From Streptomyces sp. NBC_01428 (GTDB lineage Bacteria; Actinomycetota; Actinomycetes; Streptomycetales; Streptomycetaceae): a stretch of 64,000 nucleotides of DNA. The stretch spans positions 2,480,001-2,544,000 of the forward strand of contig NZ_CP109499.1 of the NCBI RefSeq assembly GCF_036231965.1, in the 5' to 3' direction. Position 1 is the first letter of the stretch; each line of letters begins with the position of its first letter. This document shows, in pieces, positions 28,265 through 36,726 of this stretch. The notes beneath the pieces were generated by a model that searched no databases, was not told the DNA's origin, and saw only the letters and a list, made by a program, of their open reading frames with translations. The position numbers were made by a program, and so were the translations under genes.

Positions 28265-29248
28265 GTGGGCAAGAAGCACGGCGGGAAGCACGACAAGGAC
28301 GAGAAGAAGCACGACAAGAAGAACAGCGGCAAGCACAAGCACCACGGGCAGGACGGCGGCCAGGACGAGGCCAGGCCCCCCGCGCGGCTCCGGGAACTGC
28401 TGCGCGTGCCCGGCGGGCAGGGCGTGGACCTCTCCGCCTACGACGCCGAGGCCACTCCCGGCGGACCGCACGACAAGGCCTCCGGCCTGGCCGCCGCCGC
28501 CCGGATGGGCGAACAGCTCGCCGACCTCCAGGAGCGCCTCTACGCGGCGAGCACGGCGGGCGACCAGCGGCGGATCCTGCTGATCCTCCAGGGCATGGAC
28601 ACCAGCGGCAAGGGGGGTGTCGTCAAGCACGTGATCGGCCAGCTGAACCCCTCGGGCTGCCGCATCCGGGCGTTCAAGGCCCCCACGCCGGAGGAGCGCA
28701 GGCACTCCTTCCTCTGGCGGATCAGGCGGGCCCTGCCCGAGCCCGGCGAGATCGGCATCTTCGACCGCTCGCACTACGAGGACGTGCTGATCGGCCGCGT
28801 GCGCGAACTGGCCCCGCGCAAGGAGATCGCCCGCCGCTACGGCGAGATCAACCGCTTCGAGGAGTCCCTCGCGGAGGAGGGCGTCACCGTGGTGAAGTGC
28901 TTCCTGCATGTCTCCTACGAGCAGCAGCGACGCCGCCTCCTGGCCCGCCTCGACAACCCGGAGAAGTACTGGAAGTTCAACCCGGGCGACATCACCGAGC
29001 GCGCCGCGTGGCCCGCGTACCAGAAGGCGTACGAGATCGCCCTCGACCGCTGCTCCACGCCGGGCGCGCCCTGGTTCGTCGTCCCCGCCGACCGCAAGTG
29101 GTACCGCAACTGGGCGATCGGCAGGCTTCTCCAGGAGCACCTGGAGGCCCTCGATCCGCAGTACCCGAAGGCGGACTTCGACGTGGAGGAGTGCCGGAGG
29201 CAGCTCCTCACCGGTGACACCGGTCCGGGCACGGCCCCAGCCGGGTGA
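28265..29248 (+). CDS. ppk2: PPK2-family polyphosphate:nucleotide phosphotransferase
   Basis: A 327-residue P-loop kinase that transfers phosphate between polyphosphate and nucleotides. Walker A is GMDTSGKGG at 110-118, Walker B-like FDRSHYEDVL is at about 165 and the Arg-rich lid lies around RRRLLARLDNPEKYWKF. The first 33 residues are almost purely Lys/His/Asp/Gly (KKHGGKHDKDEKKHDKK), an unusual basic tail that could bind polyphosphate. Class (ADP- or AMP-forming) cannot be fixed by eye. GTG 28265 follows GGAAGGGG. The gene appears monocistronic or is read through from the SPFH gene. Confidence 0.92.
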   Translation: MGKKHGGKHDKDEKKHDKKNSGKHKHHGQDGGQDEARPPARLRELLRVPGGQGVDLSAYDAEATPGGPHDKASGLAAAARMGEQLADLQERLYAASTAGDQRRILLILQGMDTSGKGGVVKHVIGQLNPSGCRIRAFKAPTPEERRHSFLWRIRRALPEPGEIGIFDRSHYEDVLIGRVRELAPRKEIARRYGEINRFEESLAEEGVTVVKCFLHVSYEQQRRRLLARLDNPEKYWKFNPGDITERAAWPAYQKAYEIALDRCSTPGAPWFVVPADRKWYRNWAIGRLLQEHLEALDPQYPKADFDVEECRRQLLTGDTGPGTAPAG

Positions 29249-29309
29249 CGTGGTGACCGGATGCGGGCGCCACACCCCCAGGACGGGCGAGTAGTCACAT
29301 TTCATTTCA

Positions 29310-29315
29310 TATCTT
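29310..29315 (+). promoter_or_regulatory. Possible -10 box of a leaderless transcript
   Basis: TATCTT lies in the AT-rich stretch 29298-29318. Initiation about seven bases downstream would fall at GTG 29322, the start codon of the deacetylase gene, which lacks any ribosome site. No clear -35 box is seen. Confidence 0.4.
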
Positions 29316-29321
29316 CATGCG

Positions 29322-30179
29322 GTGATCCTTTCCGTACGGAGTCTCGCCCTGACCTGTGCCCTCGGAGCCCTCGGCGCCGCACTCACCGCGTGCGGCGGCC
29401 CGGCCGGCCCGCCCGTAGCGCGCCAGGGCCACCACGCGCCCGCCACCAGCGCCGCGCCCTCGCGCCCGCCCACGCTCGCGCCGGGTCCGGCCGGGCTGAC
29501 CCCCGTCTTCAAGAACGGACCGCGGACACAGGGCAAGACCGTCGCGCTGACGTTCGACGCCGACATGACCGCCGACGAAGGACCCCGGGCCGCCGCCGGG
29601 GAGCACTTCGACAACCCGCGGCTGATCGCGACCCTGCGGGCGTTCAAGGTTCCCGCGACCGTGTTCATGACGGGCCGGTGGGCCGACGAGTACCCGCGGG
29701 AGGCCCGGGACATCGGGCAGGACCCGCAGTTCGAGATCGCCAACCACTCGTACAGCCACTACGCCTTCACGGGCGACTGCTACGGGCTGCCGACGGTGTC
29801 CGAGGACACGATGCGGGCCGACGTGGAGCGGGCGTACGCCGCCTTCGAGCGGGCGGGTGTGCGGAACGCGATGCCGTACTTCCGCTTCCCCGGCGGATGC
29901 TACGACCAGCGGTCGCTGCGGACGCTCAGCTCGGTCGGCGTCACGGCCGTGCAGTGGGACGTGATCAGCGGTGACGCCTTCGCGACGGACGCCGACGCCG
30001 TGGCGCGTCAGGTCCTCGACGGTGTCCGGCCCGGCTCCGTGGTGGTCATGCACTGCACACGGAGCGCGGCCCCCGTCACCGAGCGCGCGCTGCGGACGAT
30101 CGTGCCCGAGCTGCGCAAGAAGGGCTTCCGTTTCGTGAAGGTGTCGCAGCTGATCGGCGCCTCCGCCGGACGGCACTGA
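29322..30179 (+). CDS. Polysaccharide deacetylase (CE4) lipoprotein
   Basis: A 285-residue lipoprotein: the hydrophobic signal ends in the lipobox LTAC at about residue 25, then comes a Pro/Ala linker. The NodB homology domain has KTVALTFDADMT (metal-binding and catalytic Asp region), NHSYSHY (the H-x3-H-like metal motif) and YFRFPGGCYDQRSLR. CE4 enzymes remove acetyl groups from peptidoglycan, chitin or related polymers outside the membrane. GTG 29322 lacks a ribosome site, suggesting a leaderless mRNA. It lies 73 bases after the PPK2 gene. Confidence 0.9.
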   Translation: MILSVRSLALTCALGALGAALTACGGPAGPPVARQGHHAPATSAAPSRPPTLAPGPAGLTPVFKNGPRTQGKTVALTFDADMTADEGPRAAAGEHFDNPRLIATLRAFKVPATVFMTGRWADEYPREARDIGQDPQFEIANHSYSHYAFTGDCYGLPTVSEDTMRADVERAYAAFERAGVRNAMPYFRFPGGCYDQRSLRTLSSVGVTAVQWDVISGDAFATDADAVARQVLDGVRPGSVVVMHCTRSAAPVTERALRTIVPELRKKGFRFVKVSQLIGASAGRH

Positions 30180-30228
30180 CCCTCCCCGCGCCTCCCGCGG
30201 GCCCACCCCGCGTCCGTACGCTGGTGGC

Positions 30229-30432
30229 ATGAGCGACGACTACTGCGCCACCGGCGCGGACGGGCCGGGCGCGGAGTCCCGCGACCTCGGGGCGGCGGGC
30301 GACCAGGGCCCGCCGTACGCGGAGTGCGTCCTGTGCCGGAAACCCACCGAGTACCCGGAGTCGTACAAGGGCGTCACCCTGTGCCCCGTCTGCGCGTGGC
30401 AGGAAGCACAGCGCACCGCCTGTTCGGGCTGA
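30229..30432 (+). CDS. Small CxxC zinc-ribbon-like protein
   Basis: A 67-residue protein whose C-terminal half has two CxxC pairs (CVLCRKP and CPVCAWQ) 18 residues apart, suggesting a zinc ribbon. The N-terminal 30 residues are acidic and Gly-rich. ATG 30229 has no convincing ribosome site, but composition and the spaced Cys pairs argue for a real gene. It lies between the deacetylase and PTH2 genes on the same strand. Function unknown. Confidence 0.65.
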   Translation: MSDDYCATGADGPGAESRDLGAAGDQGPPYAECVLCRKPTEYPESYKGVTLCPVCAWQEAQRTACSG

Positions 30433-30508
30433 CCTGCGCGGAACGCGGCCGGACGTCTGTACGAACCGTCCGCTCGGGACCGATCTTGCGCCTGGCAGAC
30501 TGGGACGC

Positions 30509-31237
30509 GTGACCAGCGAGCCGACCCCCGCCGACGACAGTCCCTTCCGCAACGAGCCCACCGCGCGCGACGAGGCACCGCAGTTCGTGCTGCCGCTGGT
30601 CGTGCACATCGAGAAGGCGGCTCCGCCCGCGCGCACCGACGCGCTGGAGACGTCGGCCCGGGCGGTCCTGACGATCCTGAGCGACGAGCGGTCGCTCGGC
30701 GACGGGGAGTGGGCGCGGGCGATGCGGGACTGGCAGGACGCCCGGATCCGCAAGGTCGTCCGGCGGGCACGCGGCGCCGAGTGGCGGCGGGCCGAGGCGC
30801 TGCCCGGCATCACGGTGACCGGCGGGTCCGCCGAGGTGCGGGTCTTCCCGCCGGTGCCGTTGGACGGCTGGCCCAAGGACCTGGCCCGCCTCCAGGTCTC
30901 CGGGACGGATCTCGACGATCCGGAGCCGCCGGGCGAGGCCGATCCGGACGCGCCGGTGCTGTGGCTCAATCCGGGGCTGGACATGTCGGCCGGCAAGACG
31001 ATGGCGCAGACCGGCCATGGCGCCCAACTGACCTGGTGGGAGCTGTCGGACGAGGAGAAGGCGGCCTGGCGGGACGCGGGCTTCCCCCTCACCGTACGGA
31101 CCGCGCGGCAGGCCCACTGGGATGAACTCATGCGGTCCGACGGGCCGTTGGTGCGCGACGCGGGCTTCACGGAGATCGCGCCCGGGGAGACCGTCGCCGT
31201 CGAGGGCGTGGACCGTGTCAGGTCGCTGAAGCACTGA
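30509..31237 (+). CDS. PTH2-type peptidyl-tRNA hydrolase domain protein
   Basis: A 242-residue protein. The C-terminal 90 residues match the archaeal/eukaryotic-type peptidyl-tRNA hydrolase fold (MSAGKTMAQTGHGAQLTWWEL, ending VRDAGFTEIAPGETVAVEG). The N-terminal 140 residues form an uncharacterised helical domain (FVLPLVVHIEKAAPPARTD). PTH2 frees peptidyl-tRNA from stalled translation. Bacteria normally depend on the unrelated Pth, so this would be an additional activity, or the fold has a new substrate. GTG 30509 is the start with weak ribosome-site support. Confidence 0.82.
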   Translation: MTSEPTPADDSPFRNEPTARDEAPQFVLPLVVHIEKAAPPARTDALETSARAVLTILSDERSLGDGEWARAMRDWQDARIRKVVRRARGAEWRRAEALPGITVTGGSAEVRVFPPVPLDGWPKDLARLQVSGTDLDDPEPPGEADPDAPVLWLNPGLDMSAGKTMAQTGHGAQLTWWELSDEEKAAWRDAGFPLTVRTARQAHWDELMRSDGPLVRDAGFTEIAPGETVAVEGVDRVRSLKH

Positions 31238-31342
31238 CCTCGGACGTCGGCCCCCGACGGGCCGCGCCCCGCGCGGGTCCGTCCGGCGCCGACGGCCTCG
31301 GGTTCGGGGAACCGGAGGATCGTCGGCGCGGTCGGGCGTCGG

Positions 31343-31708
31343 TCAGGTGGTGACGGTGGCGACGGGGTCGAAGCCGTAGGTGCGGGCGTAGCCGTTCTCG
31401 GTGCCGACCAGCAGGTCGACGATCTCGAAGTAGTGGTCCCAGAACGGGGTTTCGCGCAGCGCGTCGACGAGGCGCTGGTACGCGTCGTGGTCGTCGGCCT
31501 CCCAGACCCACACGTCGGTGACGCGGGTGGAGTAGAACTCCGTGTCGTAGAAGCGTGACCGGACGCCGCGTGTCCTGGCCTCGATGGCGGGGACGACCTG
31601 GCCGGTGAACGCGTTCATGCGTTCCTGCGGGGTCATGGCGAGCCATTCGGGCCTGGTCTTGATGAGCATGAACGCGGTGACCGGCGGTGCGGCCGCGGGG
31701 GTGGACAT
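31343..31708 (-). CDS. Darcynin family protein
   Basis: A 121-residue protein recognised as darcynin-like by [42 protein letters not shown] and [15 protein letters not shown]. The fold resembles small dimeric alpha-beta barrel proteins; the function is not established. GGAGG precedes ATG 31708. It lies 71 bases downstream of the NmrA-type gene on the same strand; both are divergent from a LysR regulator and form its likely target operon. Confidence 0.87.
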   Translation of the reverse strand: MSTPAAAPPVTAFMLIKTRPEWLAMTPQERMNAFTGQVVPAIEARTRGVRSRFYDTEFYSTRVTDVWVWEADDHDAYQRLVDALRETPFWDHYFEIVDLLVGTENGYARTYGFDPVATVTT

Positions 31709-31779
31709 GGCGTGTGCCTCCGTGGTGACGGACGTCTGGGGGGTGCCGGACCTCGTGCGGTCCGTCGCGGGGTGGTGCG

Positions 31780-32676
31780 TCATCGGGCGAGGACGGCCGG
31801 CGTGAGGGTCCGGGCGCACCACTGTTCGAAGGTGGTGGGGGTCGCGGTCTCCTGGGTGCGGACGACCCCCGCGTCGAGGCCCTCGTCCTTGGCGCGCTTC
31901 ATGTCGGCGATGCCCTGGACGAACGCCTCGTCGAGTCCGTATCCGACGAGGGTGGAGTACAGCTCGCCGAGGGGCTGCCGTTCGTAGCGGACGGGGCGGC
32001 CGAGCTGCTCGGTCATGATGCGGGCGAGGTCGTCGGGCGACAGGTCCTCGGGGCCGAGCACCGGAACGCTGTCGCTGCCGGTCCACGAGCGGTCCAGCAG
32101 CAGGCCGGCGGCGACGGCCGCGATGTCGGCGACGGCCACGAGCGGAGCCCTGCGGTCGGCGGCCACGACGTCGGTGAAGACGCCCTTGTCGCGGAGGGAG
32201 TCGGCCTCCTCCAGCAGGTTCTCGAAGAACGACGGGTTGGCGAGCGCCCGGTAGGCCACGCCGGTGCCGGCGATGAGGTCGTCCAGGGCGAGGGAGGCGG
32301 TGACCAGTCCCGCGCGTCCGGCGAGCGCTGTGCCGCGGCCGAGCGCGGAGACGCCGACGACGTGACCGACACCGTGGGTGGCGAGGGCCTTGGCGGCGGG
32401 ACGGCTGAAGCCGCTGTAGGCCTCCTCGGGGGTCCGGGAGGAGTCCGGCGGGACGAGCCAGAAGACGGCGTCGGCGCCCTCGAAGGCCCGGTCGACGACA
32501 TCGGCGTCGCCGTGCGAGCCGGTGACCACCTCGACGCGCTCGCGCACCGCGTCGGGGAGGCGGGCGGGGTCGCGCACGATCACGCGCAGTTCCTCGCCGT
32601 GGCCGGGGGCGGACTCCAGGAGCAGGGGCAGCAGGTGGCGGCCGATGTTCCCGGTGGGAGCAGTGATGACGATCAT
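31780..32676 (-). CDS. NmrA/atypical SDR family NAD(P)-binding protein
   Basis: A 298-residue Rossmann protein beginning [20 protein letters not shown], the TGxxGxxG signature of NmrA-type atypical SDRs. [12 protein letters not shown] at about 70 and [16 protein letters not shown] at about 130 match quinone-oxidoreductase-like or redox-sensing relatives. The usual catalytic Tyr-x3-Lys is not seen, so a sensor or isomerase-type role is possible. ATG 32676 has GCGAGG upstream; the longer frame reaches the operator region and is unlikely. It is transcribed towards the darcynin gene and divergently from the LysR gene. Confidence 0.88.
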   Translation of the reverse strand: MIVITAPTGNIGRHLLPLLLESAPGHGEELRVIVRDPARLPDAVRERVEVVTGSHGDADVVDRAFEGADAVFWLVPPDSSRTPEEAYSGFSRPAAKALATHGVGHVVGVSALGRGTALAGRAGLVTASLALDDLIAGTGVAYRALANPSFFENLLEEADSLRDKGVFTDVVAADRRAPLVAVADIAAVAAGLLLDRSWTGSDSVPVLGPEDLSPDDLARIMTEQLGRPVRYERQPLGELYSTLVGYGLDEAFVQGIADMKRAKDEGLDAGVVRTQETATPTTFEQWCARTLTPAVLAR

Positions 32677-32729
32677 GAAAACCTCGCGGGTCGTGCCGGA
32701 TCGGTACGTCACTCATCCTGCGGAGCCCG

Positions 32730-32747
32730 CCATTGTTGCCACAATGG
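32730..32747. promoter_or_regulatory. Perfect LysR-type operator palindrome
   Basis: CCATTGTTGCCACAATGG has perfect 7-bp arms around TGCC and contains ATTG-N6-CAAT, within the usual T-N11-A LysR box. It lies in the 113-base gap between the divergent NmrA-type and LysR genes, 43 bases before the LysR start. It probably controls both genes. Confidence 0.7.
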
Positions 32748-32789
32748 GAACTTCAGCAAGGGATCATTGCCTGGAACGGAACAACCCAC

Positions 32790-33734
32790 ATGAGCAGCAC
32801 ACCAGAGCCCGTCATCGACGCGAATCTCGCGGTCGCGCTGGACGCTCTGCTGGCCGAGCAGAGCGTCACGCGGGCCGCCGCCCGTCTCCACACGTCGCCC
32901 GCGGCCATGAGCCGGACCCTCGCCCGCCTTCGCCGTGTCCTCCGGGACCCGCTGCTGGTCCGGGCCGGACAGGGCATGGTCCCCACCCCCCGTGCCCAGG
33001 CCCTGCGGGACGAGGCCGCCGCGGTGGTGCGCCGTGTCGGGGCGCTGCTCTCGCCGGGCACCGGCGTCGATCCGGCCGCGCTCCGCGGCACGTTCACGCT
33101 CCAGGCGGCCGACCTGGTCGGCGCGGCCCTCGCCCCCGGCCTGCTGCGGCTCGCCCGTCAGGAGGCACCCGCGGTCTCGCTGCGGTTCCGGGCCGAGGAG
33201 CTGGAGGCCGGTCCGGCGCTCCGCGACGGACGGATCGACCTGGAGGTCGGCTCCATCGACCACGTCGACCCCGAGACCAGGGTCGAGGAACTGGTCACCC
33301 TGCGGATGACGGCCGCCGTACGGCCGGAACACCCGCTCACGGAGGGCGTCCTGACGCCGGAACGGCTCGCCGCCGCCGAGCATGTGGTGGTGAGCCGCCG
33401 GGGGCGGTTCACCGGCCCGCTGGACAGCGCCCTGGCCGAGCGGAACCTGCGGCGGAGGGTCGCTGTCGTCCTGCCCGGGCATCTGGCCGCGATGACGCTC
33501 GCCGCCGGGAGCGACCTCGTGTGTCTCATCCCCTCCGCGCCGCCGGGCGTCGCGCCGTCACCGCTCACGGACGCGGCCGGCGCGCTCGGCCTGCGGCTCC
33601 TGGAGATCCCGCTGCCCCTGCCGCCGCTGTCCATCGGCATGGCCTGGCATCCGCGGCACGCGGCCGACGGCGGCCACCACTGGCTGCGCGACGCGGTCCG
33701 TCGGACCCTCGGACAGCCGAGTCCGGCCGTCTGA
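32790..33734 (+). CDS. LysR family transcriptional regulator
   Basis: A 314-residue regulator of the NodD-like LysR branch. The winged helix-turn-helix is at residues 10-70 (ALLAEQSVTRAAARLHTSPAAMSRTLARLR), followed by an effector domain. ATG 32790 is chosen because the upstream ATG at 32733 lies inside the operator palindrome. Homologous divergent pairs usually autoregulate and respond to a small molecule; here the probable target is the NmrA-darcynin operon. Confidence 0.92.
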   Translation: MSSTPEPVIDANLAVALDALLAEQSVTRAAARLHTSPAAMSRTLARLRRVLRDPLLVRAGQGMVPTPRAQALRDEAAAVVRRVGALLSPGTGVDPAALRGTFTLQAADLVGAALAPGLLRLARQEAPAVSLRFRAEELEAGPALRDGRIDLEVGSIDHVDPETRVEELVTLRMTAAVRPEHPLTEGVLTPERLAAAEHVVVSRRGRFTGPLDSALAERNLRRRVAVVLPGHLAAMTLAAGSDLVCLIPSAPPGVAPSPLTDAAGALGLRLLEIPLPLPPLSIGMAWHPRHAADGGHHWLRDAVRRTLGQPSPAV

Positions 33735-33750
33735 CGTGTCTCCGGCCGGG

Positions 33751-34224
33751 TCAGTCGGCCAGCGCGGAGGCGAGCTCGGTGGTGACCCGGACGAGTTCGG
33801 TGTCGGGTTCGTCGAGCAGGTGCTGGAGTGCGCCACGGCGGGCCCGCACCGCCTGGCGGGCCTCGCGCTCCCACCCCACGTAGTTCTCGCGGCGGTTGAG
33901 CAGCTTGGGGTAGGCGCGGGCCGTGCGTTCCCACTGGCGGGCGTCGGCGATGTCCTTGAGGAGCTGGACGATCTGCACGCGGCAGGTGACCCGCGGGAGT
34001 TCGACGAGTTCCCACAGGAAGGGGACCGTGGCGGCGGTGGCCTGTTCGACCACGAATCCGTACTGGCAGATTCGTTCCCGCAGGTCGTGAAGTGCTGCCC
34101 GGGCCGTCGGTTCGTCACCCCAGGCGACGGCGTTCAGCAGCAACGGGATGGCCTGAGCGGAGCCGCTGGAGTCCTTGATCTCCTCCCACGACACGTGTTC
34201 CAGGTTCTCGAGTGGTGTTGCCAT
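33751..34224 (-). CDS. HEAT-repeat-like protein of unknown function
   Basis: A 157-residue all-helical protein that looks like 3-4 HEAT-type repeats (SAQAIPLLLNAVAWGDEPTARAAL, TAATVPFLWELVELPRVTC). GGAGGGA lies seven bases before ATG 34224, so the gene is well supported. HEAT-like proteins of this size often sit near toxins or contact-dependent systems as immunity-like factors, but no toxin gene is nearby. It lies between a convergent LysR gene and the divergent DUF397 locus. Confidence 0.78.
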   Translation of the reverse strand: MATPLENLEHVSWEEIKDSSGSAQAIPLLLNAVAWGDEPTARAALHDLRERICQYGFVVEQATAATVPFLWELVELPRVTCRVQIVQLLKDIADARQWERTARAYPKLLNRRENYVGWEREARQAVRARRGALQHLLDEPDTELVRVTTELASALAD

Positions 34225-34384
34225 TTCCGCTCCCTCCGAGGGCGTCGGACAGTGTCAGGTGGTGCGGGCCGCTCGACGTCCCGGCCCCGGTCCCGCCCTC
34301 TGGGGCGCTTCCTGAAACAACGTCAGTAACTGGCGCTGGCAAGCCCGTTGGCGCCGCCGCTAGTATCCACCTGACACCACCTTC

Positions 34385-34410
34385 GTGCAATTGCACGAGA
34401 AATTGCACGA
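34385..34410. promoter_or_regulatory. Palindrome and direct repeats upstream of DUF397 gene
   Basis: GTGCAATTGCAC (34385-34396) is a perfect 12-base palindrome. ATTGCACGA occurs at 34390-34398 and again at 34402-34410, a 12-base period. The sequence is AT-rich against its surroundings and lies about 95 bases before the DUF397 start. It looks like an operator for a dimeric repressor, plausibly the XRE protein encoded downstream. Confidence 0.6.
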
Positions 34411-34504
34411 CGGTGGAGGGAGAAGATCAAGCCACGTGGTGTCCGCCCGATTCCGGGACGGGGTGGCCGGTGACCGCGTGATGGAACGTCAGCAAGGAGA
34501 GTGC

Positions 34505-34738
34505 GTGGTGCGATCGGTGCCGAACGGAGTGCGGGCGAGTTCGCTGGCCGCTCGCTGGATCAAGAGCAGCCACAGCAACGCCGAGGGGAACTGCGTCGAG
34601 GTGGCCAGCCTGGGCGAAGGGGGCATCGCGGTGCGCAACTCCCGCGACCCGGAGGGCCCGGCCCTCGTCTACACCCCGGCGGAGGTGGCCGCTTTCCTGG
34701 CGGGTGCGAAGGGTGGCGAGTTCGACCACCTCCTGTGA
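34505..34738 (+). CDS. DUF397 domain protein
   Basis: A 77-residue protein with the DUF397 core RWIKSSHSNAEGNCVEVA, VRNSRDPEGPALVYTPAEVAAFLAGAKGGEF. DUF397 proteins pair with XRE/DUF5753 regulators (WhiJ/AbaA type) in Streptomyces and are thought to modulate them. The start is GTG 34505 (or 34508): AAGGAG at 34494-34499 is correctly spaced for these, not for ATG 34481. The XRE gene follows 140 bases downstream, and a DUF574-type methyltransferase lies beyond it. Confidence 0.92.
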   Translation: MVRSVPNGVRASSLAARWIKSSHSNAEGNCVEVASLGEGGIAVRNSRDPEGPALVYTPAEVAAFLAGAKGGEFDHLL

Positions 34739-34878
34739 TCGGTCTCCCGCGTCACGGAGCCCGGATCCCGGTCCCGGCGAAGCGGAGGAGTGATTTTCCA
34801 CTTCTGTCGACGCATGCGGCCCAGACCGCATCGGTGCGATAATTTGAGCTGTCTTCTGCCGGTCGACTGGGAGCCAGG

Positions 34879-35802
34879 ATGTCTGTCGAGTCACCCCGCG
34901 CCTCCCGCCTCGAACCGTATCTGAGTCGGCAGGAGCCCGCGCCCACTCTGCTGAAGATGCTGGTCGGCGTACAGCTGACGGGTGCCCGCGACGACGCCGG
35001 CCTCTCCCAGGAACAGGCGGCGCGGGCGCTGGGGTTCAGCCCGGCGAAACTGTCGCGCATCGAGGCGGGCAAGGGCCGCAAGCCCCCCACGGAGGCCGAC
35101 GTCCGGGCCCTCCTCGGCCTGTACGGGACCGACGACTACGAGGTGTCGGTCCTGCTGCGCCTTCTCCAGCGCGCCGGTGAGCCGGGATGGTGGCAGCGCT
35201 ACGACAAGCGGCTGATGCCCGAATGGTTCGACCGGCTGGTCGGGCTCCAGGAGGCGGCCACCACCATCCGTACCTTCGAGATCCAGTACGTGCCGGGCCT
35301 GTTGCAGACCCCGGACTACACACGGGCGGTCGTGCAGCGCGGCCTGCCGACGGCCCCGGCCGGCGAGGTCGAACGCCGGGTGGAGCTGCGCATGCGCCGG
35401 CGGGAGCTCCTGGACCGGGAGGACGCGCCCCATCTGTGGGCGGTCGTCGACGAGTCCGTGCTGCTGCGGGTCCTCGGCAGCCCCGAGGTGATGCGCCGGC
35501 AGCTGGAGCACCTCGTCGAGATGGCCCAGCGCCCCCATGTGATCGTCCAGATCGTGCCGTTGGACGTGACGAACGCGTCGGCGCCGGCCATTCCGGTCAC
35601 CTATCTGCGCTTCGGCGGTGTCGAACTGCCCGACGTGGTCTACCTGGAGCACATCAGGAGCGCCAACTTCCTGGAGGACCGCGACGAGACGGAGGAGTAC
35701 CGCGTGGTGCTCGACCGGCTCGCCGACGAGGCCCTCAACCCGCGCGAGTCCTTGGCGCTGCTGCGCGAGACGATGGAGCGGCGCTACAGCACGGCGGACT
35801 GA
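34879..35802 (+). CDS. XRE family regulator with DUF5753 domain
   Basis: A 307-residue WhiJ-type regulator. The lambda-repressor-like helix-turn-helix (about 33-90; LSQEQAARALGFSPAKLSRIEAGK) is followed by the DUF5753 domain (about 105-290; IRTFEIQYVPGLLQTPDYTRAV). Such proteins control development or antibiotic production together with DUF397 partners. ATG 34879 has GGGAGCCAGG upstream. The region just before it (around 34838-34850, GATAATTT) is AT-rich and may hold a promoter, which would separate it from the DUF397 transcript. Confidence 0.93.
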   Translation: MSVESPRASRLEPYLSRQEPAPTLLKMLVGVQLTGARDDAGLSQEQAARALGFSPAKLSRIEAGKGRKPPTEADVRALLGLYGTDDYEVSVLLRLLQRAGEPGWWQRYDKRLMPEWFDRLVGLQEAATTIRTFEIQYVPGLLQTPDYTRAVVQRGLPTAPAGEVERRVELRMRRRELLDREDAPHLWAVVDESVLLRVLGSPEVMRRQLEHLVEMAQRPHVIVQIVPLDVTNASAPAIPVTYLRFGGVELPDVVYLEHIRSANFLEDRDETEEYRVVLDRLADEALNPRESLALLRETMERRYSTAD

Positions 35803-35866
35803 CACGGCCGTCTCCGGCACCCACGCGACGGACGGCCGCCCCGGGCTTCCCGGGACACGGCCTCGC

Positions 35867-35895
35867 GGTGCTTCGGCGCGGAACGCCGAAGCACC
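35867..35895. terminator. Bidirectional hairpin terminator
   Basis: GGTGCTTCGGCG and CGCCGAAGCACC form a perfect 12-bp stem with a five-base loop between the convergent XRE and methyltransferase genes. Confidence 0.82.
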
Positions 35896-35904
35896 CTCTC
35901 CGCG

Positions 35905-36726
35905 TCACCCGATGCGGCCGACCCCGCCGAACTCGATCCACTCCTGGGTGAGTTGCCGTGCCACCACGTCGGTGTCGGGACGCCAGGTGGACACCTCGAC
36001 GAGCCCGGGGTCCAGGATCTCCAGGCCGGCGAAGTACTCCGCCACGTCCTTCTCCTGGCGCACCCGGCCCCAGTGGCCCTGCGTCGCCGTGTCCATGAAG
36101 TCGGTGACGAACGCGCGGACTTCGGGGTCCTCGCTGACCAGCTGGCACATCACCATGAAGCTGCCGGGGGCGAGCCGTTCGGAGACGCGGGCGATCACGG
36201 AGAGAGGCCCGTCCGTGTCACTGTCCGGGATGCAGTGGAACACCGAGTTGAACAGCACCGCGACGGGCTGCGAGAAGTCGATCAGCCGCTCGGTGTCGGG
36301 GTGCGTGAAGATCTGCTCGGTCTCGCGCAGGTCGGCGTGGATGACGGCGGTGCGGTCGTTCTGGTCCAGCAGGGCCCGGCCGTGCACGAGGACCATCGGG
36401 TCACTGTCGACGTAGACCACGCGGGACGTCTCGTCGATCTGCTGGGCGACCTGGTGCACGTTGTTCTGCGTGGGCAGGCCGGATCCGTGGTCCAGGAACT
36501 GCCGGATCCCGTAGCCCTCGGCGAGGGTCTTCACCACGCGCTGGAGGAAGCGCCGGTTGTTCAGTGCCAGCGCGCGCGTGCTCGGTACGACCTTGTCCAG
36601 CTCCTCGCACGCCGCCCGGTCCGCGGCGTAGTTGTCCTTGCCGCCGAGATAGTGGTCGTACATGCGCGCGGCCGTGGGCACGGTGGCATCGATCGCCGTG
36701 GACAGCTGCTGGTCAGGCTGCATCAT
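35905..36726 (-). CDS. DUF574 family SAM-dependent methyltransferase
   Basis: A 273-residue class I methyltransferase of the actinobacterial DUF574/Methyltransf_19 family. The usual opening ARMYDHYLGGKDNYAADR precedes FLDHGSGLPTQNNVHQVAQ (SAM motif I region) and VVYVDSDPMVLVHGRALL (motif II). These genes recur beside DUF397 and XRE genes; substrates are unknown. Two ATGs lie in tandem at 36726 and 36723, right after GGGGGA; the second is slightly better spaced. The promoter region is flanked by a 14-base inverted repeat. Confidence 0.92.
   Translation of the reverse strand: MMQPDQQLSTAIDATVPTAARMYDHYLGGKDNYAADRAACEELDKVVPSTRALALNNRRFLQRVVKTLAEGYGIRQFLDHGSGLPTQNNVHQVAQQIDETSRVVYVDSDPMVLVHGRALLDQNDRTAVIHADLRETEQIFTHPDTERLIDFSQPVAVLFNSVFHCIPDSDTDGPLSVIARVSERLAPGSFMVMCQLVSEDPEVRAFVTDFMDTATQGHWGRVRQEKDVAEYFAGLEILDPGLVEVSTWRPDTDVVARQLTQEWIEFGGVGRIG

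Noticed and set aside
27044..29305. Long minus-strand frame opposite the SPFH and PPK2 genes
   Set aside because: Composition of a shadow frame; spans two real genes and their intergenic gap.
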